Shown here: one piece after another, positions 8,767-17,186 of the stretch
Layout of the letters: each line of letters begins with the position of its first letter
Numbering within the stretch: the first letter of the stretch is position 1
Origin: an uncultured Phascolarctobacterium sp.
GTDB lineage: Bacteria > Bacillota > Negativicutes > Acidaminococcales > Acidaminococcaceae
DNA length: 64,000 nt
Direction: 5' to 3'
NCBI GenBank assembly: GCA_900757795.1
Contig: CAAEPE010000045.1
Coordinates: 62,001 to 126,000 of the forward strand
Notes under the pieces: generated by a model
What the model was told of the DNA's origin: nothing
Databases searched by the model: none
Seen by the model: the letters and a program-made list of their open reading frames with translations, nothing else
Position numbers and translations under genes: made by a program

Positions 8767-9675
8767 TTATGCTCTTGGATGATGTTCTTTATAGACAGAT
8801 GCAATGTGTTCTGTAGTTACGTGAGTATAAATTTGAGTGGTGGACAAATTAGCATGACCTAAAAGCTCTTGTACAGCACGTAAATCTGCACCATGAGCCA
8901 AAAGATGTGTAGCAAAAGTATGGCGGATAGTGTGTGGACTGACGTTTTTCTTAATAGCAAGCTGGGAAATATATTTATCCAGTACACGTCGTACACTTCT
9001 ATCAGTTAAAACACCGCCGCGGCTATTCACAAAAATGAAATTATGTTCCTGCACACGGTACTTTTTCATGAGCTCGTCCCTATAAGGATAATAGGCAGCT
9101 AAAGCATTACAAGAGCTGTGACCTAAAGGAACAAGACGTTCTTTATTGCCCTTACCTAATAAAATTACAAAACGATTGCCTAAATCAATTCTGTCTAAGG
9201 TTAAGCCAACTAGCTCGCTGACGCGGCAGCCAGTAGCATACAATAGCTCTAATATTGCCTGATCGCGTCTGCCCAAAGGCTTTTCGTCCGGCATATTTAA
9301 AAGTTCGTTAATTTCTTCCTCATCAAGAAAAGTCGGCAGCTTTTTATCCAGCTTAGGAGAATGAATTTTGGCGGTAGGACTATTTTCAATAATATTTTCT
9401 CGCACCAAAAACTTGTAAAAGGAACGTAAAGCAGATACTCTTCTAGATATAGTTCTGCGCGCATATTGCTTACTGTTTAAAAAAGCTAAATAAGCGCGGA
9501 TATCCAAAGGTCCTACATTTTCCCAAATAAGCGGATTTTGCGAACGCTCCTGCATAAAATTGGCAAAGCTTTGCAAATCTCTGCGATAATTACTAACAGT
9601 CAGCTCGGAGTCGTTTTTTTCTACTGCTAGATAAGTTAAAAATTTTTCAGGATAATTGCTTAAAGTAGTTACCAT
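8767..9675 (-). CDS. xerC: Tyrosine recombinase XerC-type
   Basis: A 302-residue site-specific recombinase, probably one of the pair that resolves chromosome dimers at dif. It has an N-terminal SAM-like DNA-binding domain (YRRDLQSFANFMQE) and a catalytic domain with the full set: Arg in ATGCRVSELVGL, Lys in GKGNKERLVPL, HxxR in HTIRHTFATHLL, and LGHANLSTTQIYTHV with the nucleophilic Tyr. I chose the ATG at 9673-9675, downstream of AGAGG; a GTG at 9708 gives an 11-residue extension without homology. Its position before codY matches Bacillus xerC (codV). XerC versus XerD rests on context only. Confidence 0.9.
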   Translation of the reverse strand: MVTTLSNYPEKFLTYLAVEKNDSELTVSNYRRDLQSFANFMQERSQNPLIWENVGPLDIRAYLAFLNSKQYARRTISRRVSALRSFYKFLVRENIIENSPTAKIHSPKLDKKLPTFLDEEEINELLNMPDEKPLGRRDQAILELLYATGCRVSELVGLTLDRIDLGNRFVILLGKGNKERLVPLGHSSCNALAAYYPYRDELMKKYRVQEHNFIFVNSRGGVLTDRSVRRVLDKYISQLAIKKNVSPHTIRHTFATHLLAHGADLRAVQELLGHANLSTTQIYTHVTTEHIASVYKEHHPRA

Positions 9676-9773
9676 CAATTTGAAACCTCTTTTGTTATAT
9701 CCTATCACAAATTTGTTATGAAAACAAGAATGTTGTTATATTCTTCTCAATTTTCTAATTCCTTACCAAATGT

Positions 9774-9804
9774 ACAAAAAAACAGTGCTCCCTTAGAAGC
9801 ACTG
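9774..9804 (-). terminator. Intrinsic terminator of dprA-topA-trmFO
   Basis: ACAGTGCT/AGCACTGT is a perfect 8-bp stem with a 7-base loop followed by TTTTTTT. It separates trmFO from xerC-codY, which therefore need their own promoter in 9676-9773. Confidence 0.92.
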
Positions 9805-9892
9805 TTCGCCGTTGAAGCAGTTATGAAAAAATTTACATTACTTATCATAAATTATTCGTGAAAAGTTGTCAAGAAATTTTAACTTTAAACTA

Positions 9893-11221
9893 TTATTCAT
9901 TTTCAGAAGAATTCTTTAGCTCTTTAAGAAAATCATCTAAAGCTTCTAAAGCACGAGCCGCTATTTGTGCGTTCTTTTCTTTCTTCTTACGCACGCGCAC
10001 TGCCAGCGGCGGAATCAAGCCAAAATTCACATTCATAGGCTGAAAATTTTCAATAGCTTCGTTACTGATATATTTTGCCAAAGCGCCATGAGCTGTTTCG
10101 GCCGGAAAAGTAATTTGTGGCAAGCCCAGCTGCGAACGCGCAGCAGCAATACCTGCCATGAGACCGGATGCAGCAGATTCAACATATCCTTCAACGCCAG
10201 TCATCTGCCCCGCAAAATAAAAGCGCTGATTTTGGCGCAGGCAGAAATGTTCGTCCAAAAGCTGCGGCGAATTGAGATAGGTGTTTTTGTGCATAACGCC
10301 ATAACGCACAAATTCAGCATTTTCCAAGCCGGGAATCATACCGAAAACGCGCTTTTGTTCTCCCCATTTTAAGTGAGTTTGAAAACCAACTATATTATAT
10401 AAGGAAGCAGCGGCATTATCCTGTCGCAGCTGCACAACGGCATAAGCTTCTTTGCCATTACGCGGATCAATCAAACCAACAGGCTTTAAGGGACCAAAAC
10501 GCATGGTATCCTCACCACGGGCAGCCATTTCCTCAATAGGCATACAAGCTTCAAAAACGTCATGCTCAAAATCCTTGACGGGAGCGCTTTCTGCTTTGCA
10601 TAATTCTTGCCAAAAGGCTATGTATTCTTCCTTGGTATAAAAAGGACAGTTCAAATAATCTGCTCCGCCTTTGTCATATCTAGAAGCACGATAAACCTTA
10701 TTATAATCGAGAGAATCAGCTGTTACAATAGGTGCAGCAGCGTCAAAAAAGTGAAAGTATTCCTTTTGCAGCAGCTCTTGAATATTACGCGAAAGAGTGT
10801 CAGAGGTTAATGGTCCGCTGGCGACAATAATCGTTCCCTCTAAAGCTTCTAGGTTGGTAACTTCTTCATAAACTATGGTTACCAAGGGATTATTCTTGAT
10901 CGCTTCTGTTACGCTTTGAGCAAAACCGTCCCTATCTACTGCTAGCGCTCCGCCCGCAGGCACTTGATATTTATATGCTTGCTCCATGATTAAGGAGCCC
11001 AAACGGTGCATTTCTTCTTTTAACAAGCCAACGGCATTTTCTATATTAGCTGCCCGCAGGCTATTGCTGCATACAAGCTCAGCAAAATAAGCAGTTTTGT
11101 GAGCAGCGTCGCTTTTTATAGGACGCATTTCGTGTAGGATTACGGGAATACCGTATTTTGTAACTTGATTAGCGGCTTCACAGCCTGCCAATCCAGCGCC
11201 GATAATATGTATAGGTTGCAT
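9893..11221 (-). CDS. trmFO: Methylenetetrahydrofolate-tRNA-(uracil-54-C5)-methyltransferase TrmFO
   Basis: TrmFO makes ribothymidine at position 54 of tRNA using FAD and 5,10-methylene-THF. The 442-residue protein starts with the dinucleotide fold IHIIGAGLAGCEAANQ, followed by LHEMRP and ELVCSNSLRA, both hallmarks of the family. It also shows IVASGPLTSDTLS and VEGYVESAASGLMAGIAAAR. It lies 42 bases after topA and ends the dprA-topA-trmFO unit at a strong terminator. Gene order and sequence agree with Bacillus TrmFO (formerly Gid). Confidence 0.96.
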   Translation of the reverse strand: MQPIHIIGAGLAGCEAANQVTKYGIPVILHEMRPIKSDAAHKTAYFAELVCSNSLRAANIENAVGLLKEEMHRLGSLIMEQAYKYQVPAGGALAVDRDGFAQSVTEAIKNNPLVTIVYEEVTNLEALEGTIIVASGPLTSDTLSRNIQELLQKEYFHFFDAAAPIVTADSLDYNKVYRASRYDKGGADYLNCPFYTKEEYIAFWQELCKAESAPVKDFEHDVFEACMPIEEMAARGEDTMRFGPLKPVGLIDPRNGKEAYAVVQLRQDNAAASLYNIVGFQTHLKWGEQKRVFGMIPGLENAEFVRYGVMHKNTYLNSPQLLDEHFCLRQNQRFYFAGQMTGVEGYVESAASGLMAGIAAARSQLGLPQITFPAETAHGALAKYISNEAIENFQPMNVNFGLIPPLAVRVRKKKEKNAQIAARALEALDDFLKELKNSSENE

Positions 11222-11263
11222 GTAGTTAAATTTCCTCGCTGAATAAAAAGTTAAATAAATTTT

Positions 11264-13462
11264 TTAGCCTTTTGCTACTGTTGTTTTTCTAGCTTTAGTA
11301 GTCTTGGCCGCTTTTTTAACACTAGTTTTAGACTTTGCATTCACCGTTTTTTTAGATGCTGTTTTAGCAGCTATACTTTTAACACCGCCGGCAGGACGTG
11401 CATTGATACATTCAGGATTGCTGCAATATTTACGCTTGCGACCGCTGCGTTCAGTATGCTCTATCAGCATGTGCCCGCATTTTTCACAGGTTTCGTTCAG
11501 CGGTAAATCCCAAGTAGTAAAGTTACAAGCAGGATATTTTTCACAGCCATAAAAAATCTTGCCGGTTTTAGTTGTTCGTTCTATAAGCTCGCTGCCGCAT
11601 TGAGGACAAGCAACGCCAATCTTTTTCAGCAACGGTTTTGCATTGCGACATTCCGGAAAACCTGGGCAAGCTAAAAATTTACCGAAGCGTCCTTCTTTAA
11701 TAACCATCAGACGTCCACATTTTTCGCATGGCACATCGCTGATTTCCGGAGGCGCAGGCGGCAGGGCAGGACATTGGACATCAAAGCGTTCTACATCTTC
11801 TCTGAAAGGAACATAAAATTTACGCAGTACCTCTATCCAATCTGCTTTATTTTCAGCAATTTCATCTAAATAATTTTCCATTTCGGCAGAGAAATGAATA
11901 CTGATGAGCTTATCAAAATACTCTGTCAGCATTTCAGTAGTCTGCTTGCCAAGCTCTGTGATTAAAAGCTTTTTGCCTTCCTTAACAACGTAACCACGAC
12001 CGATAATAGTTACGATAGTAGGTGCATAGGTAGAAGGACGGCCAATGCCTTTTTCTTCCAGTTCTTTAATCAAAGTGGCTTCGCTAAAATGTGCAGGCGG
12101 CTCCGTAAAATGCTGTTCCGCAGGCAAAAGCTTGTGCAAAAGCAGCTCTTTACCCACCTCAATATATGGCACGCTTTTATCCTTTTCTTCATCAGTCAGC
12201 TTAGCATTTAAGGCTAAAAAGCCAGGAAAACGCAAAACAGAACCCGTGGCGCGCAATTCATAATCACCGGCACCGATTTGCAGTGTCGTGGTATCGTAAA
12301 TTGCGTCACTCATTTGACTGGCGACAGCGCGTTGCCAAATTAAAGTATAAAGCTTAAGCTGGTCCACTGTTAAATGTCCGGCAATCTCCTGGGGTGTACG
12401 TAAAATACTGGTAGGACGAATGGCCTCGTGGGCATCCTGTGCATTCTTTTTCGCACTATAATGATTGGGTTTCGGCGAACAATATTCGTTACCTAAATTA
12501 TTTTTAATATAGTCGCGAATTTCGTCAATAGCTACATCAGCTAAACGCACGGAATCAGTTCTCATATAGGTAATAAGACCTACGGCAGCTTTGCCTAGAG
12601 AAACGCCCTCGTAAAGCTGCTGTGCGACCATCATGGTTTTTTTAGCAGAAAAATTCAACTTTTTATTTGCTTCCTGCTGTAAATTGGAAGTAGTAAACGG
12701 CGGTACAGGATGGCGTTTGCGCTCCTTGCGCTCCGCTTTGTTAACGACGTATTGTGCCTGCGCCAACGCTGCTTCGGCGGCATGAGCTTGCTCTGCGTTA
12801 CTTAGCTCCAGTTTTTTCCCTTTATATTTTACAGTTTCAGCTTCGAAAATAGGTGCTTTGGCATTTTCGCGCAGCTTAGCGCTTAAAGTCCAATATTCCT
12901 GTGGCTCAAACTCTTCAATTTCTTTATCGCGGTCTGCAACAATTTTTACGACCACAGACTGTACACGACCGGCACTTAAGCCTTTACGAATTTTACGCCA
13001 TAATAGCGGACTTAATTCATAACCTACAATACGGTCTAAAATACGTCTTGTCTGCTGCGCATTGACCATATCCATATCGATGCCGCGAGGATGCTTAATA
13101 GCGTCTTTTACAGCATTATTAGTAATTTCGTGAAAAACAATACGGCAGCTGTTATCCTGGGGTAAATCCAAAATATGCGCCAGATGCCAGCTGATAGCTT
13201 CGCCTTCACGATCAGGGTCTGTTGCCAAATAAACTTTATCAGCTTTTTTAGCTAAGGTTTTCAGTTCTTTAATCAATTCGCCTTTGCCGCGGATATTTAT
13301 ATATTTAGGCTCAAAATTATGCTCTACATCTACGCCAAAGGTACTTTTTGGCAAATCACGCAGATGTCCCATAGAAGCCTTTACCTTGTAATTTTTTCCT
13401 AAAAATTTTTCAATTGTCTTGGATTTCGTAGGTGATTCTACGATAACCAGATTCATTGTCAT
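11264..13462 (-). CDS. topA: DNA topoisomerase I
   Basis: Type IA topoisomerase that relaxes negative supercoils. The 732-residue protein has the Toprim domain (MNLVIVESPTKSKTIEKFLG, and the metal motif ATDPDREGEAISWHLA) and the active-site Tyr in GLITYMRTDSVRLAD. Three C-terminal four-Cys zinc ribbons follow, starting CEKCGRLMVIKEGRFG, CPQCGSELIERTTKTG and CEKCGHMLIEHTERSG. The last 40 or so residues form a Lys/Ala/Thr-rich tail like histone H1 or other nonspecific DNA-binding tails. GGGGGA lies seven bases before the chosen ATG; a second ATG two codons later is possible. It sits between dprA and trmFO. Confidence 0.97.
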   Translation of the reverse strand: MTMNLVIVESPTKSKTIEKFLGKNYKVKASMGHLRDLPKSTFGVDVEHNFEPKYINIRGKGELIKELKTLAKKADKVYLATDPDREGEAISWHLAHILDLPQDNSCRIVFHEITNNAVKDAIKHPRGIDMDMVNAQQTRRILDRIVGYELSPLLWRKIRKGLSAGRVQSVVVKIVADRDKEIEEFEPQEYWTLSAKLRENAKAPIFEAETVKYKGKKLELSNAEQAHAAEAALAQAQYVVNKAERKERKRHPVPPFTTSNLQQEANKKLNFSAKKTMMVAQQLYEGVSLGKAAVGLITYMRTDSVRLADVAIDEIRDYIKNNLGNEYCSPKPNHYSAKKNAQDAHEAIRPTSILRTPQEIAGHLTVDQLKLYTLIWQRAVASQMSDAIYDTTTLQIGAGDYELRATGSVLRFPGFLALNAKLTDEEKDKSVPYIEVGKELLLHKLLPAEQHFTEPPAHFSEATLIKELEEKGIGRPSTYAPTIVTIIGRGYVVKEGKKLLITELGKQTTEMLTEYFDKLISIHFSAEMENYLDEIAENKADWIEVLRKFYVPFREDVERFDVQCPALPPAPPEISDVPCEKCGRLMVIKEGRFGKFLACPGFPECRNAKPLLKKIGVACPQCGSELIERTTKTGKIFYGCEKYPACNFTTWDLPLNETCEKCGHMLIEHTERSGRKRKYCSNPECINARPAGGVKSIAAKTASKKTVNAKSKTSVKKAAKTTKARKTTVAKG

Positions 13463-13473
13463 TTTCTTTCCCC

Positions 13474-14607
13474 CTACCTACGGTAGTATTGCTGGGCTTG
13501 ATTTTGTGCAATCAGGCCTGCTCCCTGTAATTCCAAAAGCTCCATGCCCACTGAGGCAAAGTCTGCGCCGCTTTTTTCGGTCAGCGCTTCTAGCGAAAGC
13601 GCTCCGCCCTGCAACAGCGCAAGTAATTGCGCGCCTAATTTAGTTGTCACAATATTAGAAGTAGATTTTTCTTCCTGTTCAAGATAATTAAAATTAAATA
13701 TTGAGGGCTGAAAAATTCTCTCATGCTGAGCCAATTCCCAGCTTGCTTTATCTTCTAAAATATGTTCCGGCTTGTCGATTAGCTTCGCACCAGTGCGTAT
13801 CAACTCGTGACAACCGATACTAGTACGGTCGAAAATATTGCCCGGTACACAATAAACCTCTCTTCCGGCATCGGCAGCAAGATTAGCAGTAATAATAGCG
13901 CCGCTCCTTTTCGCCGCTTCTGCAACAAGTACGCCTTGACTTAAACCTACAATAATGCGGTTACGCGCAGGAAAATTATAATTAAAAGGCAATACTCCCG
14001 GCGCATATTCTGTAATAACAGCTCCGCCTTGAGCAACGATTTCAGTATAAAGTCTGCCATTTTCCTCAGGATATACTATGTCTAAGCCGCAGCCAAACAC
14101 AGCTACCGTTTGACCTCCGGCAGCTAAGCAGGCCTTATGGGCAGCGGTATCAATACCGCGAGCACCACCGCTGATAATCGGTATCCCACAGCGAGCAAGC
14201 TGCTCAGAAAAATACGTTGCGGCTCGCCTGCCATATTCAGTGCATGACCGAGAGCCAACTATTGCTATACTATAGTCGGCAGCAGGCAATTTGCCCTTAA
14301 CATATAGCACTAAAGGTGGATTTGCAATCTGTTTTAAGCAGTTGGGATAATCTGCGTCAGCGTAGCTCACTAATTTGACATTGTTCTGTTTGCAAAAACG
14401 AGCTATTTTTTTAGGTAAATTGCTGCTTCTATGCGATATGAATTTATTAATCACAGATTCCGTTACTAGGCCTGTACTTTTTAAAGCTGCTGCATCAGCT
14501 TCAAAAACTGCCCGCGCACTTCCCAAACGTTCCACAAGCTGTGGTAATACAGCTCGATTGATTCCCGAAGCAAAAGCGCAAATTGCGGCTAAATATAGTG
14601 TATCCAT
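13474..14607 (-). CDS. dprA: DNA-processing protein DprA
   Basis: DprA loads RecA on incoming single-stranded DNA during natural transformation. The 377-residue protein has the Rossmann-like DprA core: AIVGSRSCTEYGRRAA, ISGGARGIDTAAHKACL, AVFGCGLDIVYPEENG, FPARNRIIVGLSQGVLVVEA-like sequence and GREVYCVPGNIFD. A helix-hairpin-helix-like N-terminus and a C-terminal winged helix (LEALTEKSGADFASVGMELL) frame it. I chose the ATG at 14605-14607, behind GGGAGGA; the longer frame from 14667 has no ribosome-binding site. It heads the dprA-topA-trmFO unit with a near-consensus promoter 98 bases upstream. Confidence 0.95.
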   Translation of the reverse strand: MDTLYLAAICAFASGINRAVLPQLVERLGSARAVFEADAAALKSTGLVTESVINKFISHRSSNLPKKIARFCKQNNVKLVSYADADYPNCLKQIANPPLVLYVKGKLPAADYSIAIVGSRSCTEYGRRAATYFSEQLARCGIPIISGGARGIDTAAHKACLAAGGQTVAVFGCGLDIVYPEENGRLYTEIVAQGGAVITEYAPGVLPFNYNFPARNRIIVGLSQGVLVAEAAKRSGAIITANLAADAGREVYCVPGNIFDRTSIGCHELIRTGAKLIDKPEHILEDKASWELAQHERIFQPSIFNFNYLEQEEKSTSNIVTTKLGAQLLALLQGGALSLEALTEKSGADFASVGMELLELQGAGLIAQNQAQQYYRR

Positions 14608-14646
14608 GTATTTGTCCTCCCATACAAATAATTTACCGATGTAAAA

Positions 14647-14693
14647 TATTATGTAAGTCAGGACCAACTACACGCCACAGCCTTCATAATATG
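14647..14693 (-). repeat. 8-bp inverted repeat in the dprA leader
   Basis: In the 5' leader of dprA, ATATTATG and CATAATAT pair perfectly around a 31-base GT-rich loop. It could be a structured leader element; no known riboswitch is recognised. Confidence 0.4.
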
Positions 14694-14704
14694 CAATTTT
14701 CTTC

Positions 14705-14733
14705 ATTATAAAGAAGAAAAACGTATAGGTCAA
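14705..14733 (-). promoter_or_regulatory. Promoter of dprA-topA-trmFO
   Basis: TTGACC (14728-14733) and a perfect TATAAT (14705-14710) are 17 bp apart. The -35 box lies inside one arm of the large inverted repeat at 14718-14793. Confidence 0.85.
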
Positions 14734-14793
14734 GAGCTATTTTGTTTATATTTCACAGCATTAGTGCATATTAGCTCTCAAACCATACGTTTA
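14718..14793 (-). terminator. Large imperfect hairpin, probable terminator of the GT28 gene overlapping the dprA promoter
   Basis: Arms of about 22 bases (14772-14793 and 14718-14739) are complementary at about 17 positions, with AAACGTAT/ATACGTTT at the base and GAGAGCTA/TAGCTCT at the tip. On the minus strand the second arm runs into TTTTTCTTCTTT, as in an intrinsic terminator. The same arm contains the dprA -35 box. Confidence 0.6.
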
Positions 14794-14795
14794 AC

Positions 14796-15905
14796 TCATT
14801 TTTTACTGTTTAATTTTTCTATAACATATTCACAAATTTTTTCTGCAGCGTCAGCTTTTTCGTAGGCAGGCTTAGCTATTTTACTGCTGTCGCCGCCGCA
14901 AAGGGACTTTACAGCTTTAATCAGAGACGGAATATCTTTTGCTACCTGCACGTGATAAAAATGCTTTAAAAAGTTGGCATTGCCTTCTTCCTGTCCTGGC
15001 AGCGGTTTATAAATAATAAAATCCATGTGAGATGCTAAAACTTCGGCAGAGGTCAAACCGCCTGCTTTAGTAATCACCATATCTGCCGCTGACATCATAG
15101 CTGGCACATCGTTACGAAAGCCGTAAATTTCTACGTTATTATTGCGAGCAAAATTTTTATGCAGCGCAGCTGCCATTTTAGTATTACGCCCCGTAATGGC
15201 AATAATTTTCAGCTGAGGAATTTTCTCCTGCACTAAAAATTGCACAATGCTTTCCATGGGCAAGAGGCCCTCGCCGCCGCCCATCAGCAGGCATATTTTT
15301 TCATTAGGCCGCCAACCGTACTGGCAGCGATTTTTTTCTCTGTCCTGCTCTAAAAATTCCTGCCGCACCGGAATACCAAAAGCTTGTACATCAGCGGTTA
15401 CCGTTAGTTTACTTTGCAGTCGTTCATCAGCAATAAAATAAGTATCTACGCTTTCGCAAAGCCACCAGCGGTGAACGGTAAAGTCGGTCACTACTGCTCC
15501 CAGCCAAAGCTGCGGATGGCGTTCTTTATAATAGCACATAATGCCAGCAGGCGTAGCATGAGTTGCTATAACTGCGTCAGGCTGCACTTTATTCAGAAAG
15601 CTGCCGCCTAATTTTGCCAGGCACCGGTTTAAAAGGCTGCGCAGCCATAAAGAACCGCCCTGTTTATCTCCCCATTTATAAGCCAGCTCGTAAAGCCGCG
15701 GACATTTATCTAATATCCATAAATAGCTGTGCAAAAAAGCTGTGCCTAAAAAGCTGGGGAAAAAATCAAAAATATTACCGTGAATTACCTCTACGTCAGC
15801 TTGCTGGCGCAGAACCTCTTCTATGGCTTCGGCGGCCAGCTTATGCCCCGAACCAATTGGCGCTGATAGTAATAAAATTGTGTATTTTTTCTTTTGCGTG
15901 TTCAT
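14796..15905 (-). CDS. MGDG synthase/UgtP-type lipid glycosyltransferase (GT28)
   Basis: The 369-residue protein matches the diacylglycerol glycosyltransferase family related to MurG. It begins with the acceptor-domain motif LLLSAPIGSGHKLAAEAIEEVL, has VDTYFIADERLQSKL in mid-sequence and the donor-binding C-terminal half with LLMGGGEGLLPME and MVITKAGGLTSAEVLAS. Such enzymes add glucose or galactose to diacylglycerol to make glycolipids at the inner membrane. It stands alone between dprA and pncB, with a candidate promoter facing the pncB promoter. The family is certain; the sugar donor and acceptor are not. Confidence 0.87.
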   Translation of the reverse strand: MNTQKKKYTILLLSAPIGSGHKLAAEAIEEVLRQQADVEVIHGNIFDFFPSFLGTAFLHSYLWILDKCPRLYELAYKWGDKQGGSLWLRSLLNRCLAKLGGSFLNKVQPDAVIATHATPAGIMCYYKERHPQLWLGAVVTDFTVHRWWLCESVDTYFIADERLQSKLTVTADVQAFGIPVRQEFLEQDREKNRCQYGWRPNEKICLLMGGGEGLLPMESIVQFLVQEKIPQLKIIAITGRNTKMAAALHKNFARNNNVEIYGFRNDVPAMMSAADMVITKAGGLTSAEVLASHMDFIIYKPLPGQEEGNANFLKHFYHVQVAKDIPSLIKAVKSLCGGDSSKIAKPAYEKADAAEKICEYVIEKLNSKK

Positions 15906-15961
15906 AATCTACACCATTAAATCGACATTTCAAAAAATAGTACAAATTTTTTGTAAAACGC

Positions 15962-15990
15962 TTGAATAACAAACGCTAATATTGTATCAT
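15962..15990 (+). promoter_or_regulatory. pncB promoter
   Basis: TTGAAT (15962-15967) and TATCAT (15985-15990) are 17 bp apart, 63 bases before the pncB start. Confidence 0.6.
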
Positions 15991-16008
15991 ATTTTCAATA
16001 ACATTCAA
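15981..16008 (-). promoter_or_regulatory. Candidate promoter of the GT28 gene, overlapping the pncB promoter
   Basis: TTGAAT (16003-16008) and TACAAT (15981-15986) are 16 bp apart on the minus strand. The two divergent -10 boxes overlap, so the promoters would compete. Confidence 0.45.
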
Positions 16009-16053
16009 TGCTGGAATGCTAAATTAGAAGAAAATTTTTGGGAGGCTCTAAAA

Positions 16054-17106
16054 ATGACAAACAGATTGCCTGTTGAAAGCTTTCACTTTCCTGTAGAACA
16101 AATCAAAGCTGGTTATTACACTGATGCTTATTTCATGCGCTCGGCAGAAATCTTAAACGGTGACAATTACCATCCTCGTGTGTTGATGCAAGTTTTTCCC
16201 CGTGCCAATGTAGTTGTTTGCGGCATTGACGAAGTTATTGCATTAATTAAGACCTGTGCCTTCCATCCAGAAAATATTGTTATCCATGCGCTCCACGACG
16301 GCGACGAAGTAGAAGAATGGGAAACAATAATGACTATTGAAGGCGACTATGCAGATTTCGCTCATTTGGAAACTTTGTACTTGGGTATTTTAGCGCGTCA
16401 AAGCCGTATTGCTACTAACGTGCGCAAGGTTGTTAAAGCAGCTAACGGTAAGCCTGTGCTGTTCTTCCCTGCTCGCTACGATATTTATCAAACTCAAGAA
16501 AGCGACGGTTATGCAGCTAAAATCGGCGGTATCAACGGTTTTTCTACTGATGCTAACGCTTTAGCCAGCGGCGGCAAGGGTTTAGGCACTATTCCCCACG
16601 CTTTAATCGCTTCCTATAATGGCGATACCGTTGCCGCAACAGAAGCATTTGACAAATATGTTGATCCATCTATTGCACGCATTGCTTTAGTAGATTTTGA
16701 TAACGACTGCGTAAATACCTCTTTGGCTGTTGCACGCAAGCTGGGTAAAAAGCTGGCAGGCGTTCGTCTTGATACCTCCGGCAGTATGGTTGATAAAAGC
16801 CTGTGGACACAGATTGGCACCTTTAAGCCTACCGGCGTATGCAAAGAATTGGTTTGCAATGTGCGTCGCGCTTTAGATGCCGAAGGCTTTAATCATGTAA
16901 AAATTATTGTTTCCGGCGGTTTTGACGCAGCTCGTGTTGCTGCTTTTGAAGAAATGGGCGTTCCTGTTGATACTTATGCTGTTGGTTCCTCTTTCTTTGA
17001 CGGCAATATTAACTTTACGGCAGACATTGTTAAAGTTAATGGTAAGGACTGCGCTAAAGCTGGCCGCAAATATAATCCTAATCCCAAAATGGAATTAATA
17101 AAATAA
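16054..17106 (+). CDS. pncB: Nicotinate phosphoribosyltransferase
   Basis: This enzyme converts nicotinate and PRPP to nicotinate mononucleotide, the entry to the Preiss-Handler route. The 350-residue protein shows the N-terminal KAGYYTDAYFMRSAEIL, a PARYDIYQTQESDGYAAKIGG segment, the substrate loop FSTDANALASGGKGLGTIPHALIA, and the phosphate-binding IIVSGGFDAARVAAFEEMG. I chose the ATG at 16054 because GGGAGG sits eight bases upstream; the frame stays open upstream to 15982 but without homology. NadE (37538) completes the pathway in this window. A promoter and a terminator enclose it as a single-gene unit. Confidence 0.93.
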   Translation: MTNRLPVESFHFPVEQIKAGYYTDAYFMRSAEILNGDNYHPRVLMQVFPRANVVVCGIDEVIALIKTCAFHPENIVIHALHDGDEVEEWETIMTIEGDYADFAHLETLYLGILARQSRIATNVRKVVKAANGKPVLFFPARYDIYQTQESDGYAAKIGGINGFSTDANALASGGKGLGTIPHALIASYNGDTVAATEAFDKYVDPSIARIALVDFDNDCVNTSLAVARKLGKKLAGVRLDTSGSMVDKSLWTQIGTFKPTGVCKELVCNVRRALDAEGFNHVKIIVSGGFDAARVAAFEEMGVPVDTYAVGSSFFDGNINFTADIVKVNGKDCAKAGRKYNPNPKMELIK

Positions 17107-17128
17107 TTTTATTTTGACATGAAAAATT

Positions 17129-17159
17129 AAGCACTGGGGAAACTAACCTCAGTGCTTTT
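17129..17159 (+). terminator. Intrinsic terminator of pncB
   Basis: AAGCACTGGGG/CCTCAGTGCTT makes an 11-bp stem with one G-U pair and a 7-base loop, followed by TTTG. It ends 27 bases before hydF. Confidence 0.8.
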
Positions 17160-17186
17160 GTCTTCTTAAATATGGAGGTGATTTTT

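Noticed and set aside
9745..9765. Possible CodY box upstream of xerC (AGGAATTAGAAAATT)
   Set aside because: Only about 10 of 15 bases match the consensus and just one half-site is good.
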